The notes below the pieces were generated by a model, which saw nothing but the letters and a program-made list of their open reading frames with translations, was not told the origin of the DNA and made no database searches. Below, one piece after another: positions 35,420 through 44,113 of a stretch of DNA of 64,000 bases. Every line of letters begins with the position of its first letter. Position 1 is the stretch's first letter. The stretch spans positions 248,001 to 312,000 of the forward strand of contig NZ_JTJW01000006.1 of the NCBI RefSeq assembly GCF_000805385.1, in the 5' to 3' direction. Made by a program: the position numbers and the translations under genes. The DNA comes from Mycolicibacterium setense. Its GTDB lineage: Bacteria; Actinomycetota; Actinomycetes; Mycobacteriales; Mycobacteriaceae.

Positions 35420-36469
35420 CTAGCCGCGCAGCGAGGCGGTATCGATCACGAAGCGGTACCGCACATCACTGGCCAGCACGCGCTCGTAGGCCTCGTTGAT
35501 GTAGTCGGGCTGGATGACCTCGATCTCGGGGGTCACGTTGTGCTCGGCGCAGAAGTCGAGCATCTCCTGGGTCTCCGGGATGCCGCCGATCATCGAACCG
35601 GACAGGCTGCGGCGGTAGGCAGCCAGCGGGAAGAACGGCACCACCAGCGGCTTTTCCGGCGCGCCGAGTTCGACCAGGGTTCCGTCGGTCTTCAGCAGGC
35701 CGAGGTATGCGCCGAGGTCGAGATTGGCCGACACGGTGTTGAGGATCAGGTCGAAGCGGCCGGCCAGCTTGGTGAACGTGTCCGGGTCGCTGGTCGCGTA
35801 GTACTCGTCGGCGCCCAGGCGCAGGCCGTCTTCCATCTTCTTCAGCGACTGCGACAGCACGGTGACGTGCGCGCCCATCGCGTGCGCAAGCTTGACGCCC
35901 ATGTGGCCCAGGCCACCGAGGCCGATGACGGCGATGTTCTTGCCCGGCCCGGCCTCCCAGTGCCGCAGCGGCGAGAAGAGTGTGACGCCGGCGCACAGCA
36001 GGGGAGCGGCCTTGTCCAGAGGAATCGAATCGGGGATACGCAGGACGTAGTTCTCGTCGACGACGATCGCGCCGCTGTAGCCGCCGTAGGTCGGGGTGCC
36101 GTCGCGACCGATCGCGTTGTAGGTGCCGATCATGCCGCCGCCGGTGCAGTACTGCTCCAGCCCGGCCTTGCAGTTGTCGCACTCCCGACAGGAGTCGACG
36201 AAGCAGCCGACACCGACGTGGTCGCCGACCTTGTACTTGGTGACCTCCGAGCCCACGGCGGTGACGACGCCGGCGATCTCATGACCGGCCACCACCGGGT
36301 AGTTCGGGGTGCCCCACTCGGCCTTCACGGTGTGGATGTCGGAGTGGCAAATACCGGCGAAATGGATGTCGAATGCCACGTCATGCGGCCCTACCTCGCG
36401 GCGGGTGATGGTGGTCTTGGTCAGCGGTTCGGTCGCCGAATTGGCGGCATAGGCATAAACAGTGCTCAT
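35420..36469 (-). CDS. adhC: NADP-dependent zinc alcohol dehydrogenase AdhC
   Basis: 349 residues. Catalytic zinc ligands lie in GICHSDIH and GHEIAGVV; the structural zinc cysteines are in [16 protein letters not shown]; the cofactor loop is [22 protein letters not shown]. The layout is that of cinnamyl-alcohol-type dehydrogenases and agrees with AdhC (Rv3045), which reduces aldehydes with NADPH and has been linked to cell-wall lipids. The ATG at 36469 has AGAGGG upstream. Next to the Rv3046c-like gene as in M. tuberculosis; the fecB partner has been pushed 13 kb away by the ureide operon. Confidence 0.95.
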   Translation of the reverse strand: MSTVYAYAANSATEPLTKTTITRREVGPHDVAFDIHFAGICHSDIHTVKAEWGTPNYPVVAGHEIAGVVTAVGSEVTKYKVGDHVGVGCFVDSCRECDNCKAGLEQYCTGGGMIGTYNAIGRDGTPTYGGYSGAIVVDENYVLRIPDSIPLDKAAPLLCAGVTLFSPLRHWEAGPGKNIAVIGLGGLGHMGVKLAHAMGAHVTVLSQSLKKMEDGLRLGADEYYATSDPDTFTKLAGRFDLILNTVSANLDLGAYLGLLKTDGTLVELGAPEKPLVVPFFPLAAYRRSLSGSMIGGIPETQEMLDFCAEHNVTPEIEVIQPDYINEAYERVLASDVRYRFVIDTASLRG

Positions 36470-36584
36470 CAAAGCCCTCTTTGCTCGTCGTCTGTGTGTC
36501 CCGGAAAAGATTAGTCCGGTTAACTGACTACTGCCTGAGAGGCAGTCCGCAGGGTGCAACGACGCAGGCTGGGGCGGTAATCCC

Positions 36585-36615
36585 GCGATCCGGTGTGACA
36601 TATATCCCGGATCGC
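36585..36615. terminator. Hairpin downstream of YciI gene
   Basis: GCGATCCGG (36585-36593) and CCGGATCGC (36607-36615) are perfect 9-base arms with a 13-base loop, 25 bases past the stop of the minus-strand YciI gene. A terminator for the TetR-YciI transcript is likely. Confidence 0.5.
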
Positions 36616-36640
36616 CAGGCCGGGATGACCCCGGGACAGG

Positions 36641-36916
36641 TCACAGCCCGGGCGCGCGGACCGATCCGTTGAAGGACAGGCGCTCGCAGCGGATCAGCCC
36701 GGCCAACGTGTAGGGATCGCGGGCGATGACATCCTCGACTTCCTCGTCGGTGAGGTCGCCGGTGATCAGCACGGCGCCCGTCGCCGTCTCCAGACGGCCC
36801 GCCAGCAGGATGCGGCCTGCCGCCACTTCTTCCTTGAGCCACGCGACGTGGGCAGGGCGGGTCTGGTCGACGACATCGACGGGTTTCAGGTATGTCGTGG
36901 TGAGCACGTGGAACAT
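36641..36916 (-). CDS. YciI-like protein
   Basis: 91 residues, ferredoxin-like fold of the YCII family: FHVLTTTYLKPVDVVDQTRPAHVAWLKEEVAAGRILLAGRLETATGAVLITGDLTDEEVEDVIARDPY. The conserved His (PAHVAWL) and Asp (ARDPY) of the family are present. Members act as small dehydrochlorinases or unknown enzymes. The ATG lies 10 bases after the TetR stop, so the two are co-transcribed. Its link to the divergent ureide operon is unclear. Confidence 0.82.
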   Translation of the reverse strand: MFHVLTTTYLKPVDVVDQTRPAHVAWLKEEVAAGRILLAGRLETATGAVLITGDLTDEEVEDVIARDPYTLAGLIRCERLSFNGSVRAPGL

Positions 36917-36926
36917 GAACAGCACC

Positions 36927-37604
36927 CTACGGGGCGGATGCGGACGCCCTGTTGTGCCTCTCGATCTCCCGACGGCTACGTGTGCGTAGGGCTGACGTGG
37001 CGACGTCGGGGATGCCCAGCACCCGGATACAGGCATCCGCGACATGAAACGGCATCGCTGCACGCTCCGGCCCCGCCGGCATCGACCACACGTTGACCAG
37101 TGATTCGACGAGCCGGAACGGGAGGTCCCCGGCGGCTTCGTGAATTCCGGTCCGCCGACTCAGCGCCCGACTCAACGACAGGTAGTGCAGCCGCAACCGC
37201 TCGCGGTCCGACCAGAACGGTTCGAGCTTTGCCTCCCGCAATTCCGGCAGCAGATAAAGCGCACCGAGGTTCCACCTACCCGACATCAGCTGAGCGCCGT
37301 CGAAAGCGGCCAATGCGTGCAGATGCTCGTCGGCGGTCAAGGCGGGCTCGCTGCCCAGCAGGCTCGGGATGAACTCCAGGGTCGGCGCGACTGTCTGCTC
37401 GAGCAGGGCGCACAGGATGTCGTCCTTGGTCTTGAAGTAGTGGTACAGCGATGCCTGGCGGACACCGACCGCTTCGGCGATGGCCCGCGTCGAGGTTCCT
37501 GAGTAGCCGGTCGTGGTGAACAATTCCCCTGCGGCATCGAGGATTTCGTCACGAGCGGTGTCGCCGTGTCGGCGCTGGGCGTTCACCCGAGGTCGTCCTG
37601 CCAT
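36927..37604 (-). CDS. TetR/AcrR-family regulator, probable regulator of the ureide operon
   Basis: 225 residues. HTH domain: ARDEILDAAGELFTTTGYSGTSTRAIAEAVGVRQASLYHYFKTKDDILCALLEQ. The C-terminal domain includes WNLGALYLLPELREAKLEPFWSDRERLRLHYLSL, a form I associate with regulators of nucleobase and ureide pathways, though loosely. It is divergent from the ABC-importer operon with 223 bases between, containing two palindromes and a GlnR-type box. A repressor relieved by a ureide or pathway intermediate is the likely role. Confidence 0.88.
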   Translation of the reverse strand: MAGRPRVNAQRRHGDTARDEILDAAGELFTTTGYSGTSTRAIAEAVGVRQASLYHYFKTKDDILCALLEQTVAPTLEFIPSLLGSEPALTADEHLHALAAFDGAQLMSGRWNLGALYLLPELREAKLEPFWSDRERLRLHYLSLSRALSRRTGIHEAAGDLPFRLVESLVNVWSMPAGPERAAMPFHVADACIRVLGIPDVATSALRTRSRREIERHNRASASAP

Positions 37605-37616
37605 AGAGCCATGGTT

Positions 37617-37638
37617 GGCCTTTGGGTGACAAAGGGCC
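37617..37638. promoter_or_regulatory. Palindrome just upstream of tetR, candidate operator
   Basis: GGCCTTTG-ggtga-CAAAGGGCC pairs with one bulged base. It lies 13-34 bases before the tetR start, a position suited to autoregulation. Confidence 0.4.
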
Positions 37639-37654
37639 AGCTCGGCGGGTATCG

Positions 37655-37670
37655 GTCACTCGATAGAAAC
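37655..37670. promoter_or_regulatory. GlnR-type nitrogen-control box
   Basis: GTCAC-tcgata-GAAAC fits the actinobacterial GlnR pattern gTnAC-n6-GaAAC and the mycobacterial AC-n9-AC spacing exactly. It lies in the divergent promoter region of the TetR gene and the ureide operon. Nitrogen-limitation activation of ureide uptake is the expected result. Confidence 0.5.
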
Positions 37671-37758
37671 GCGCGACACCTGACAGTTACCGGACCCGTC
37701 AATTCCTTTACACCTCATTAACGCCTGTGACACCCGACGACGTCGCCATCGGTGAAAA

Positions 37759-37772
37759 CTGTCGCTCGACAG
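37759..37772. promoter_or_regulatory. Palindrome between promoter and ABC operon, candidate TetR operator
   Basis: CTGTCG-ct-CGACAG is a perfect 6+2+6 inverted repeat 55 bases before the first operon gene, where bound repressor would block transcription. Confidence 0.45.
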
Positions 37773-37827
37773 GCTGCGGCACAGGGTGGTGACGCGGAAT
37801 TGCCAAATCGCTTCTGGGAGGCCCACG

Positions 37828-39879
37828 ATGGCTGAGGCCACGATCGACGTCACCCTCCCCGCGGATCTCGGTCGCAGCGAACCCGCGGATGACAGCTCGC
37901 CGACATGTGCTGGGGCATCGCCACTCTCACCGCCTCAACCGATCGCCACCATCGACAACCTGCACGTGACCTTCCGTCGCAACGGCCACGACATCCATGC
38001 GCTACGCGGTGTCTCCCTCACGATCGCCCCTGGCGAGATCATTGGCCTGGTCGGCGAATCCGGCTCCGGGAAAACAGTTCTGGGTTTCACCATGCTCGGT
38101 CTACTGCCCACGAGCGCCGTGATCGGCGGAACGGTCCGGGTGGCGAATACCGACATGGTCAACAGCGGAAACAAGGAGTTGCGCAAGGTGCGCCGCCTCG
38201 ATCTGGGTGCGGTGTTCCAGGATCCGATGACCTCGCTCAACCCCACGATGCGGATCGGCAAGCAGGTGGCGGAGGCGGCCGGCGGTGAGGAGGAGGCGCT
38301 GCGTCTGCTCACCGCGGTCGGCATTCCCGAACCCCAGCGCCGCATGCGGGCATACCCACACGAACTCTCCGGCGGGCTGCGTCAACGCGTGATGATCGCG
38401 ATGGCGGTCGCAGGGAATCCCGAACTGGTCATCGCCGACGAACCGACGACCGCCCTGGATGTCACCGTTCAAGCCCAGGTGTTGCGGCTGCTTCAGCGGC
38501 TCCGCGACGAGATCGGTTGCAGCATCGTACTGATCACCCACGACCTGGGCGTGGCCGCGCAGATCTCCGATCGCATCGCCGTGCTCTACGCCGGGCGCAT
38601 CGCCGAAATCGGTCCTGCCGCCGAGGTCCTGGCCCGCCCCGCCCATCCCTACACCCATGGACTGCTCGGCAGCCGGCTCACCTTGGATACCCCCCGTGAC
38701 CGCATGCTCGCGGCCCTGCCCGGCGCGGTGCCCAGCCCGGCCGCGCCGTTGGCCGGGTGTGCATTCACGCCGCGCTGCACAGCGGCGATCGGCGACTGCG
38801 CGACATCAGCACCGGAGCCTGTTGTCGTTGCACCCCAACGGGTCAGCGCCTGCATCCGGCCCATGGCCGACATCGCGGCCACATCGAGCACCGCGGGGGC
38901 CGGCACTGCGGTGTTGTTCGCGGCCAAGGAGCAGGGCAGCGGTGAGCAGTCACCGGCGGTGGCGTTGGCCAACATCACCAAGACGTTCTCGGTGTCGCGG
39001 CGATGGCTGGACCGTTCGGCCGACAATCGCGGAAAGCTGCACGCGCTGCGCGGCGTGACGATGCGCGTGGGCCAGGGAGAATCCGTGGCGCTGGTGGGCG
39101 AGAGCGGCTCGGGCAAGTCGACACTGTTGCGGATCATCGCCGGACTGGAGAGTCCGACGTCGGGATCTGTCCGGTTGGCCGGCGGTGAACGGCCGCAGAT
39201 GGTCTTCCAGGACGCCGGCGCCTCACTGACGCCGTGGTTGTCGGTGGGGGAGCTGATCGCGGAACGGCTGCGCGGAAGCAAGATGTCAGCCGCTCAGCGT
39301 CGCACCGCCGTGAGCGAGGTGCTCGAACGGGTCGGCCTGCCTGCCGAGGTGGCAAAGGCACGGTCGGGGGAGCTGTCCGGCGGTCAGCGTCAACGGGTTT
39401 CGCTGGCGCGGGCGACTGTCGTACCACCCTCGGTGCTGCTGTGTGACGAGCCGACCAGTGCGCTCGACGTGTCGCTGGCCGCGTCCGTCCTGAATCTCAT
39501 CGGGGATCTGCGCCGCAGCCTGGACATGTCAGTTGTCTTCGTGACCCACGACCTGTCGGTGGCCCGGGTGGTGGCCGACAGGATCGCCGTGATGTATCTG
39601 GGCCGCATCGTCGAGATCGGCCCCGCGGATCGCGTCATCGGCGACCCCGCCCATCCCTACACCCGGGCCCTCGTCGACGCGATACCCGACCTGGGCCGCG
39701 AATCACGTGTGCTGTCCGGCGAACCCGCGAGCCCACTGTCACCGCCGGACGGCTGCGCATTCCATCCGCGATGCCCGATCGCGGTACCGGCGTGCGGCGG
39801 TGGCGAACTCGACGTCCGGTTGGAAGGCACACCGGGCAATCCGCATCTCGTGGCATGTATCGAAAGGCGGGCCGTCTGA
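37828..39879 (+). CDS. Fused dual ATPase of a dipeptide-type ABC importer (DppD-DppF)
   Basis: 683 residues with two complete nucleotide-binding domains. The first has Walker A GESGSGKT (76-83), signature LSGGLRQR and Walker B LVIADEPTT; the second has GESGSGKST, LSGGQRQR and VLLCDEPTS. Each half ends with the OppD/F-type cysteine region (GCAFTPRCTAAIGDC and GCAFHPRCPIAVPACG). It powers uptake through the two permeases downstream. The ATG at 37828 has GGGAGG upstream. Its stop overlaps the first permease start in TGATG. First gene of the ureide operon. Fusion of the D and F subunits is known but not the most common arrangement. Confidence 0.95.
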   Translation: MAEATIDVTLPADLGRSEPADDSSPTCAGASPLSPPQPIATIDNLHVTFRRNGHDIHALRGVSLTIAPGEIIGLVGESGSGKTVLGFTMLGLLPTSAVIGGTVRVANTDMVNSGNKELRKVRRLDLGAVFQDPMTSLNPTMRIGKQVAEAAGGEEEALRLLTAVGIPEPQRRMRAYPHELSGGLRQRVMIAMAVAGNPELVIADEPTTALDVTVQAQVLRLLQRLRDEIGCSIVLITHDLGVAAQISDRIAVLYAGRIAEIGPAAEVLARPAHPYTHGLLGSRLTLDTPRDRMLAALPGAVPSPAAPLAGCAFTPRCTAAIGDCATSAPEPVVVAPQRVSACIRPMADIAATSSTAGAGTAVLFAAKEQGSGEQSPAVALANITKTFSVSRRWLDRSADNRGKLHALRGVTMRVGQGESVALVGESGSGKSTLLRIIAGLESPTSGSVRLAGGERPQMVFQDAGASLTPWLSVGELIAERLRGSKMSAAQRRTAVSEVLERVGLPAEVAKARSGELSGGQRQRVSLARATVVPPSVLLCDEPTSALDVSLAASVLNLIGDLRRSLDMSVVFVTHDLSVARVVADRIAVMYLGRIVEIGPADRVIGDPAHPYTRALVDAIPDLGRESRVLSGEPASPLSPPDGCAFHPRCPIAVPACGGGELDVRLEGTPGNPHLVACIERRAV

Positions 39880-40751
39880 TGGCGATAGCGATCGCATTCC
39901 CCACTCTGGCCCGTGGTGGTGCACGCCGCCGGCTGTCCTGGTCGTGGCCGCGTTCCACGGTTCTGAACTGGGCCGGATTCTCGACGGTGATCGTGCTGAC
40001 CCTGCTCGTGGTCGCGGTGCCGATACTCGCCCCGCACGACCCACTCACCCCGGTGGGTATGCCACTGCAGGCTCCGGGCAAGAACGGATTCCTGCTCGGC
40101 ACGGACAGCGTCGGCCGCGACATTCTGTCGCGAGTGCTCTACGGCGCACGTTCGAGCTGGTTCGCGGCACTGGTCGTGGTGGTAGTCGGCCTGTTGATCG
40201 GCGGGCTGGTGGGCTTGATCGCCGGCACGTCGGGAGGCTGGATCGACTCGATGCTGATGCGCATCACCGATGCGTTTCTCTCCCTGCCCGCGCCGGTGCT
40301 CGCGATCGCCGTTGTCGCCGCACTCGGACCGGGTTTCGTGCACACCCTGATCGCGGTGTCGATCGTATGGTGGCCGTTCTACGCCAGGCTGGTACGCGGC
40401 GAGGTGGCCCGGATGGCCGCCCGGCCCCATGTCGAGGCCGCGAAACTGGCCGGGGTGAGCCGTTTCCGGCTCGCCACGCGCCATCTGTTGCCCGGCGCGC
40501 TGCCGAACGCCTTCGTCGCCGCCAGCCTGGACCTGGGCACCCTGATCCTCACCGTGGCCGCACTGTCGTTCCTCGGTCTGGGACAGTCGGCCCCGGCACC
40601 TGAGTTGGGTGCGGACTCGGCCCGCAACCTCAGTTATTTCCTGCAGCAGTGGTGGATTCCGGTGATGCCGGGCCTCGGTGTCCTGGTGCTGGCGCTCGTG
40701 GGGAACGTCGCGGGGGACTGCCTGCGCAACCTGATGAAGAGCCACCGATGA
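39879..40751 (+). CDS. ABC importer permease, DppC type
   Basis: 290 residues with about six membrane helices. The early GKNGFLLGTDSVGRDILSRVLYGARSSWFAALVVVV is the DppC hallmark (LGTDxxGRDxxSR), and the ATPase-contact EAA loop is VEAAKLAGVSRFRLATRHLLPGA. It forms the membrane channel with the second permease. The ATG shares one base with the previous stop, and its own TGA overlaps the first minicistron of the 32-bp repeat (ATGA). Confidence 0.93.
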   Translation: MAIAIAFPTLARGGARRRLSWSWPRSTVLNWAGFSTVIVLTLLVVAVPILAPHDPLTPVGMPLQAPGKNGFLLGTDSVGRDILSRVLYGARSSWFAALVVVVVGLLIGGLVGLIAGTSGGWIDSMLMRITDAFLSLPAPVLAIAVVAALGPGFVHTLIAVSIVWWPFYARLVRGEVARMAARPHVEAAKLAGVSRFRLATRHLLPGALPNAFVAASLDLGTLILTVAALSFLGLGQSAPAPELGADSARNLSYFLQQWWIPVMPGLGVLVLALVGNVAGDCLRNLMKSHR

Positions 40752-40899
40752 GCGCTTGCGCGAAGAGAAAGTGGGGCCGATGAGCGCTTGCGCGAAGAGA
40801 AAGTGCGACCGATGAGCGCTTGCGCGAAGAGAAAGTGCGACCGATGAGCGCTTGCGCGAAGAGCAAGTGGGGCCGATGAGAGAGGAGCAATTGGCTTGA
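40748..40899 (+). repeat. Tandem 32-bp repeat of translationally coupled minicistrons (MIRU-like)
   Basis: ATGAGCG recurs at 40748, 40780, 40812 and 40844 with an exact 32-bp period; a diverged fifth start is at 40876. Each full unit is an 11-codon ORF (MSACAKRKWGR, MSACAKRKCDR twice, MSACAKSKWGR) whose TGA overlaps the next ATG as ATGA. The last ORF, MREEQLA, ends in TTGA on the TTG of the second permease. Because 32 is not a multiple of three, each unit shifts frame yet keeps coupling unbroken from one permease to the next. This matches the description of mycobacterial interspersed repetitive units, though the unit here is shorter. Confidence 0.9.
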
Positions 40900-41900
40900 A
40901 GACTTTTGTGGCTTCCCGTATCGGCGCGATGATGGCGATCCTGATCGCGCTGACCGGGGTGATGTTCGTGCTTCAGCAGATCTCGCCGCTGGATCCGGTG
41001 AAGGCCCAAATGGGTGCCCAGGCCTCGGCGCAAGCCGTCGCCGCCAGACGCGAGGAACTCGGCTTGAACCAGCCGGTGCTCGTGCAGTTCTGGCACTACC
41101 TGACCAACGCGGTCACCGGTGATCTGGGAACGTCCTACCGCACGCGGCACCCGGTGTTGGCCGACCTCGGCAGTTTCCTGCCGGCCACCCTGGAGCTGGC
41201 GATCTTCGGGATCGTCATCGCGCTGGTGCTGGCGGCGCTACTGGCGTTCAGCACCACGCTGAAATGGCCCGGCGCACAGGTGCTCCGGGCAGTCTTGTTC
41301 ACCGGCGCCGCGGCTCCCATGTTCCTGCTCGGCATCCTCGGGCTGATCGTGTTCTACCAGAACCTGGGTTGGGTACCGGCCAACGGCCGGATCGCCGTGG
41401 CGAATCCACCCAGCGGGCCGACCGGTCTGCTCACCGTCGACGGACTCCTTCACGGCCGGTTCGACGTGGTGGCCGACGCACTGCGACATCTGATGCTGCC
41501 GGCCTTGGTGATCGCCATCGGGCCCGCCGTAGCGATCGGGAGGGTGCTGCGCAGCAGCCTGATGACCGACATCGACAGTGACTACGCGCGCACGGCCCGC
41601 GCCAAGGGGCTGTCGGAGGGACGGATCATGACGCGTCACGTGCTGCGCAACTCCGTCGGATCGGCGCTGTCGATGACCGGACTTCAAGTGGGCCTGATGT
41701 TCTCGGGTGTGCTGGTGGTCGAGCAGGTGTTCGGGTGGCCGGGTATCGGCCAGTACATCGCCCAGAGCATCCCGGTCGCCGACTTCCCGGCCATCGCGGG
41801 CGTGACCCTGATGTTGGGCGCGCTCTATGTAGTCATCAACACCGCCGTGGACCTACTCCAGGCGGCAGCCGATCCACGTATCGCAGCAATAGGAGGTTAG
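40896..41900 (+). CDS. ABC importer permease, DppB type
   Basis: 334 residues with about six membrane helices. The N-terminus VASRIGAMMAILIALTGVMFVLQQISPLDPV and the GDLGTSYRTRHPV segment are DppB features; the EAA loop is ARTARAKGLSEGRIMTRHVLRNSVGSAL. The start is TTG, overlapping the stop of the last minicistron, with AGAGGAG at good spacing. It pairs with the DppC-type permease. The ORF ends with AGGAGG directly before the next gene. Confidence 0.93.
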   Translation: MKTFVASRIGAMMAILIALTGVMFVLQQISPLDPVKAQMGAQASAQAVAARREELGLNQPVLVQFWHYLTNAVTGDLGTSYRTRHPVLADLGSFLPATLELAIFGIVIALVLAALLAFSTTLKWPGAQVLRAVLFTGAAAPMFLLGILGLIVFYQNLGWVPANGRIAVANPPSGPTGLLTVDGLLHGRFDVVADALRHLMLPALVIAIGPAVAIGRVLRSSLMTDIDSDYARTARAKGLSEGRIMTRHVLRNSVGSALSMTGLQVGLMFSGVLVVEQVFGWPGIGQYIAQSIPVADFPAIAGVTLMLGALYVVINTAVDLLQAAADPRIAAIGG

Positions 41901-42536
41901 GTGCCCAAACAGCCACTCATCGTGGGTAATCCAGTTCTTGTCGTGGTCGACATACAGGAAGGCGGGGCAATGTCGGCCGAGGATGCCGGGATTCCGGTGA
42001 TGCCCGGCCATGCCGAGCGTGTCGCCGTCGCGGAAAAGCTGCTCGCCGCAGCGCGTTCGGCGGGCGTCCCGGTGGTGTTCTTCCAGGAGGTTCACCGGCC
42101 CAGCGGAATCGACTTCGGCCGCGAGCTCGACGGCACCGAGGGTGTCCACTGCGTCGAGGGGCAGCCCGGAACCGACCTCGAACCCACCCTGCGGCCGCTG
42201 CCCGATGAGTTCCACATCGTGAAGCGGCGCTACTCCGGTTTCATCGGAACCGATTTCGAGATCGTGTTGTCCGGTCTCAAGGCCTCGACGCTCATTCTCA
42301 TCGGCGGACTCACCGACGTGTGTGTGCATTACACATTCGCCGATGCCCACCAGCGCGACTTCTACGTCCGGGTCGTCACCGACTGCGTGGGCGGGTCGTC
42401 GCAGTACAGGCATGACGCCGCACTCGATGCCATGGAGTACCTGCAGACCGGTGCGCTGCGAACCTCCGACGAGATCCTCGCCGCGTTCGAGGAGCTCACC
42501 ACGTCCCAGCCCGTGCTCGAAGGAGCTGCCCGATGA
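41901..42536 (+). CDS. Isochorismatase-fold cysteine amidohydrolase
   Basis: 211 residues. The catalytic triad of the family is visible: Asp17 (VVVDIQ), Lys108 (HIVKRRYSGF) and Cys141 (IGGLTDVCVHYT). Related enzymes cleave carbamoyl or amide bonds, for example N-carbamoylsarcosine amidase and ureidoacrylate amidohydrolase RutB. In this operon a ureide, carbamoyl or oxamate-type intermediate is the likely substrate; this is inference from context. GTG start directly after the permease stop with AGGAGG upstream. Its stop overlaps the next start as ATGA. Confidence 0.9.
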   Translation: MPKQPLIVGNPVLVVVDIQEGGAMSAEDAGIPVMPGHAERVAVAEKLLAAARSAGVPVVFFQEVHRPSGIDFGRELDGTEGVHCVEGQPGTDLEPTLRPLPDEFHIVKRRYSGFIGTDFEIVLSGLKASTLILIGGLTDVCVHYTFADAHQRDFYVRVVTDCVGGSSQYRHDAALDAMEYLQTGALRTSDEILAAFEELTTSQPVLEGAAR

Positions 42537-44113
42537 TCAAGCAATGGAAGACCATTGCCGCCGCGAGTGCGCTGGCGGTGCTGACGCTGAGCGCCTGCGG
42601 CGGTTCGGATTCGGGAGGCGGCACGCCCAGTGCGGCGCCCACCGACAAAGTGCTGCACCTGTCCTTCCTGCAGGACCCCGGCCAGCCACCGGACCCGGAT
42701 ATCTATTACGCCGGTCAAGGTCTGCTGCTGACCACCAACACCTACGAGGGGCTGTTGCAGTACAAGGCCGGGACCGACAAGCCCGAACTTGAACCGTTGC
42801 TGGCCACCGAGTGGACCGCGTCGCCCGACAACAAGGTCTTCGATTTCAAGCTGCGCCAAGGCGTCAAGTTCCATGACGGCACAGCGTTCACCGCGGAGGC
42901 CGTCAAGGCGTCCTTCGATCGCAGACTTGCTGTCAACCAGGGCCCGTCCTACATGGTCAAGGATGTGGAATCGGTTACCGCACACGGTGACTACGACGTC
43001 ACCATCACCTTGAAGGCGCCCAACGCAGCGTTTCTCGACTATCTCGCGTGCGCGTACGGGCCCAGGATGATGAGTCCCGCGGGCCTGCGGCAGAACGCCG
43101 GTGCCGACCATGCCCAGAGCTACCTGACCAGCCACGACCTCGGGACCGGTCCGTACACACTCACCGCGGCCGATGTCGGATCCCGTTATGCGCTGGCGGC
43201 ATTCCCGGAGTACTGGGGAGCCAAGCCGTACTTCGAGAAGGTCGAGATGCCGGTGATCACCGATGTCTCGGCGCAGCAACTCCAGTTCAACAACGGGCAG
43301 CTCGCGGCCATCCTGCATGATCTGCCCTCGTCAGCGGTCCAGTCCTACCTGGACAACAAGGCATTCGCCAACTACTCGTTGCCGACCATGATGTCGAACT
43401 ACCTCTACGTGAACCCGCACAAGGGCATGATGACCGATGCCGGTAACCGCACCGCGGTACTTCAGGCGATCAACGTCGACGAACTCGTCAAGCAGACGTA
43501 CTTCGGACGCGGAGATGTGGCGAGCCAGATCTACCCGCCCAACATGATGGCCTCGGACTTCGCCAAGCAGGCGGTGGCACACGATCCGTCGGCGCTCGCG
43601 GGTATCGCGGCGGGACTGCCCGCCGACCAGAAGGCCATCACCATCGGGTACGACTCGAGCAACCCCGACAATCAACTGGTCAGCAATCTGCTCCAGACCC
43701 AGCTAGCCGCAGCAGGTTTGACCGCGAAGGTACAGGCCTACCCGACGTCAGAGATCTACGGCTGGGTCGGCACCGACGGTCAGTCCGCTCCGGAGATCTT
43801 CACCGCTCTGGCCTGGCCTGACGCTCCGTCCCCGTACACCTGGGGTCACATCTCGTGGGACCCCGACGGCGGCCTGAACTACCTGGGCTGCTCGGCACCG
43901 CCGGTCACCGACGCACTGGCAACCGGCCTGCCCACCGGGGATTCCGCCGTGTTCTCGCGGGCCGGACTGGAAGCCGTCAAGACCGGCTGCTGGCTCAACA
44001 TCGCCGACGTCAACGACTTCGTGGTGGCCCAGCCGTGGCTCAAGGGCGTCGAACAGTCCCACGTGGTGACCAACCCGAACTCGCTGCGGCTCGCCGCGCT
44101 GTCGGTGGGCTGA
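42533..44113 (+). CDS. Solute-binding lipoprotein of dipeptide-type ABC importer (SBP_bac_5)
   Basis: 526 residues. Lipoprotein signal KTIAAASALAVLTLSAC with lipobox LSAC, then GGSDSGGG linker. The family-5 core is visible: YEGLLQY, LEPLLATEWTASPDNKVFDFKLRQGVKFHDGTAFTAEAVKASFDR and GTGPYTLTAADVGSRYALAAFPEYWG. It captures the substrate outside the membrane and delivers it to the two permeases. Family members bind peptides, nickel, sugars or small nitrogen compounds; a ureide ligand is inferred from the operon. It overlaps both neighbours (ATGA upstream, TGATG downstream). Confidence 0.93.
   Translation: MIKQWKTIAAASALAVLTLSACGGSDSGGGTPSAAPTDKVLHLSFLQDPGQPPDPDIYYAGQGLLLTTNTYEGLLQYKAGTDKPELEPLLATEWTASPDNKVFDFKLRQGVKFHDGTAFTAEAVKASFDRRLAVNQGPSYMVKDVESVTAHGDYDVTITLKAPNAAFLDYLACAYGPRMMSPAGLRQNAGADHAQSYLTSHDLGTGPYTLTAADVGSRYALAAFPEYWGAKPYFEKVEMPVITDVSAQQLQFNNGQLAAILHDLPSSAVQSYLDNKAFANYSLPTMMSNYLYVNPHKGMMTDAGNRTAVLQAINVDELVKQTYFGRGDVASQIYPPNMMASDFAKQAVAHDPSALAGIAAGLPADQKAITIGYDSSNPDNQLVSNLLQTQLAAAGLTAKVQAYPTSEIYGWVGTDGQSAPEIFTALAWPDAPSPYTWGHISWDPDGGLNYLGCSAPPVTDALATGLPTGDSAVFSRAGLEAVKTGCWLNIADVNDFVVAQPWLKGVEQSHVVTNPNSLRLAALSVG

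Noticed and set aside
40748..40879. Possible CRISPR array
   Set aside because: The 32-bp units are directly adjacent with no spacers, and each is an ORF coupled to the next; no cas genes are present.
39657..41150. A minus-strand frame containing a repeated protein segment (SSVALSLRASAH...)
   Set aside because: The repeat is the complement of the 32-bp minicistron repeat; flanking parts are antisense to permease genes.
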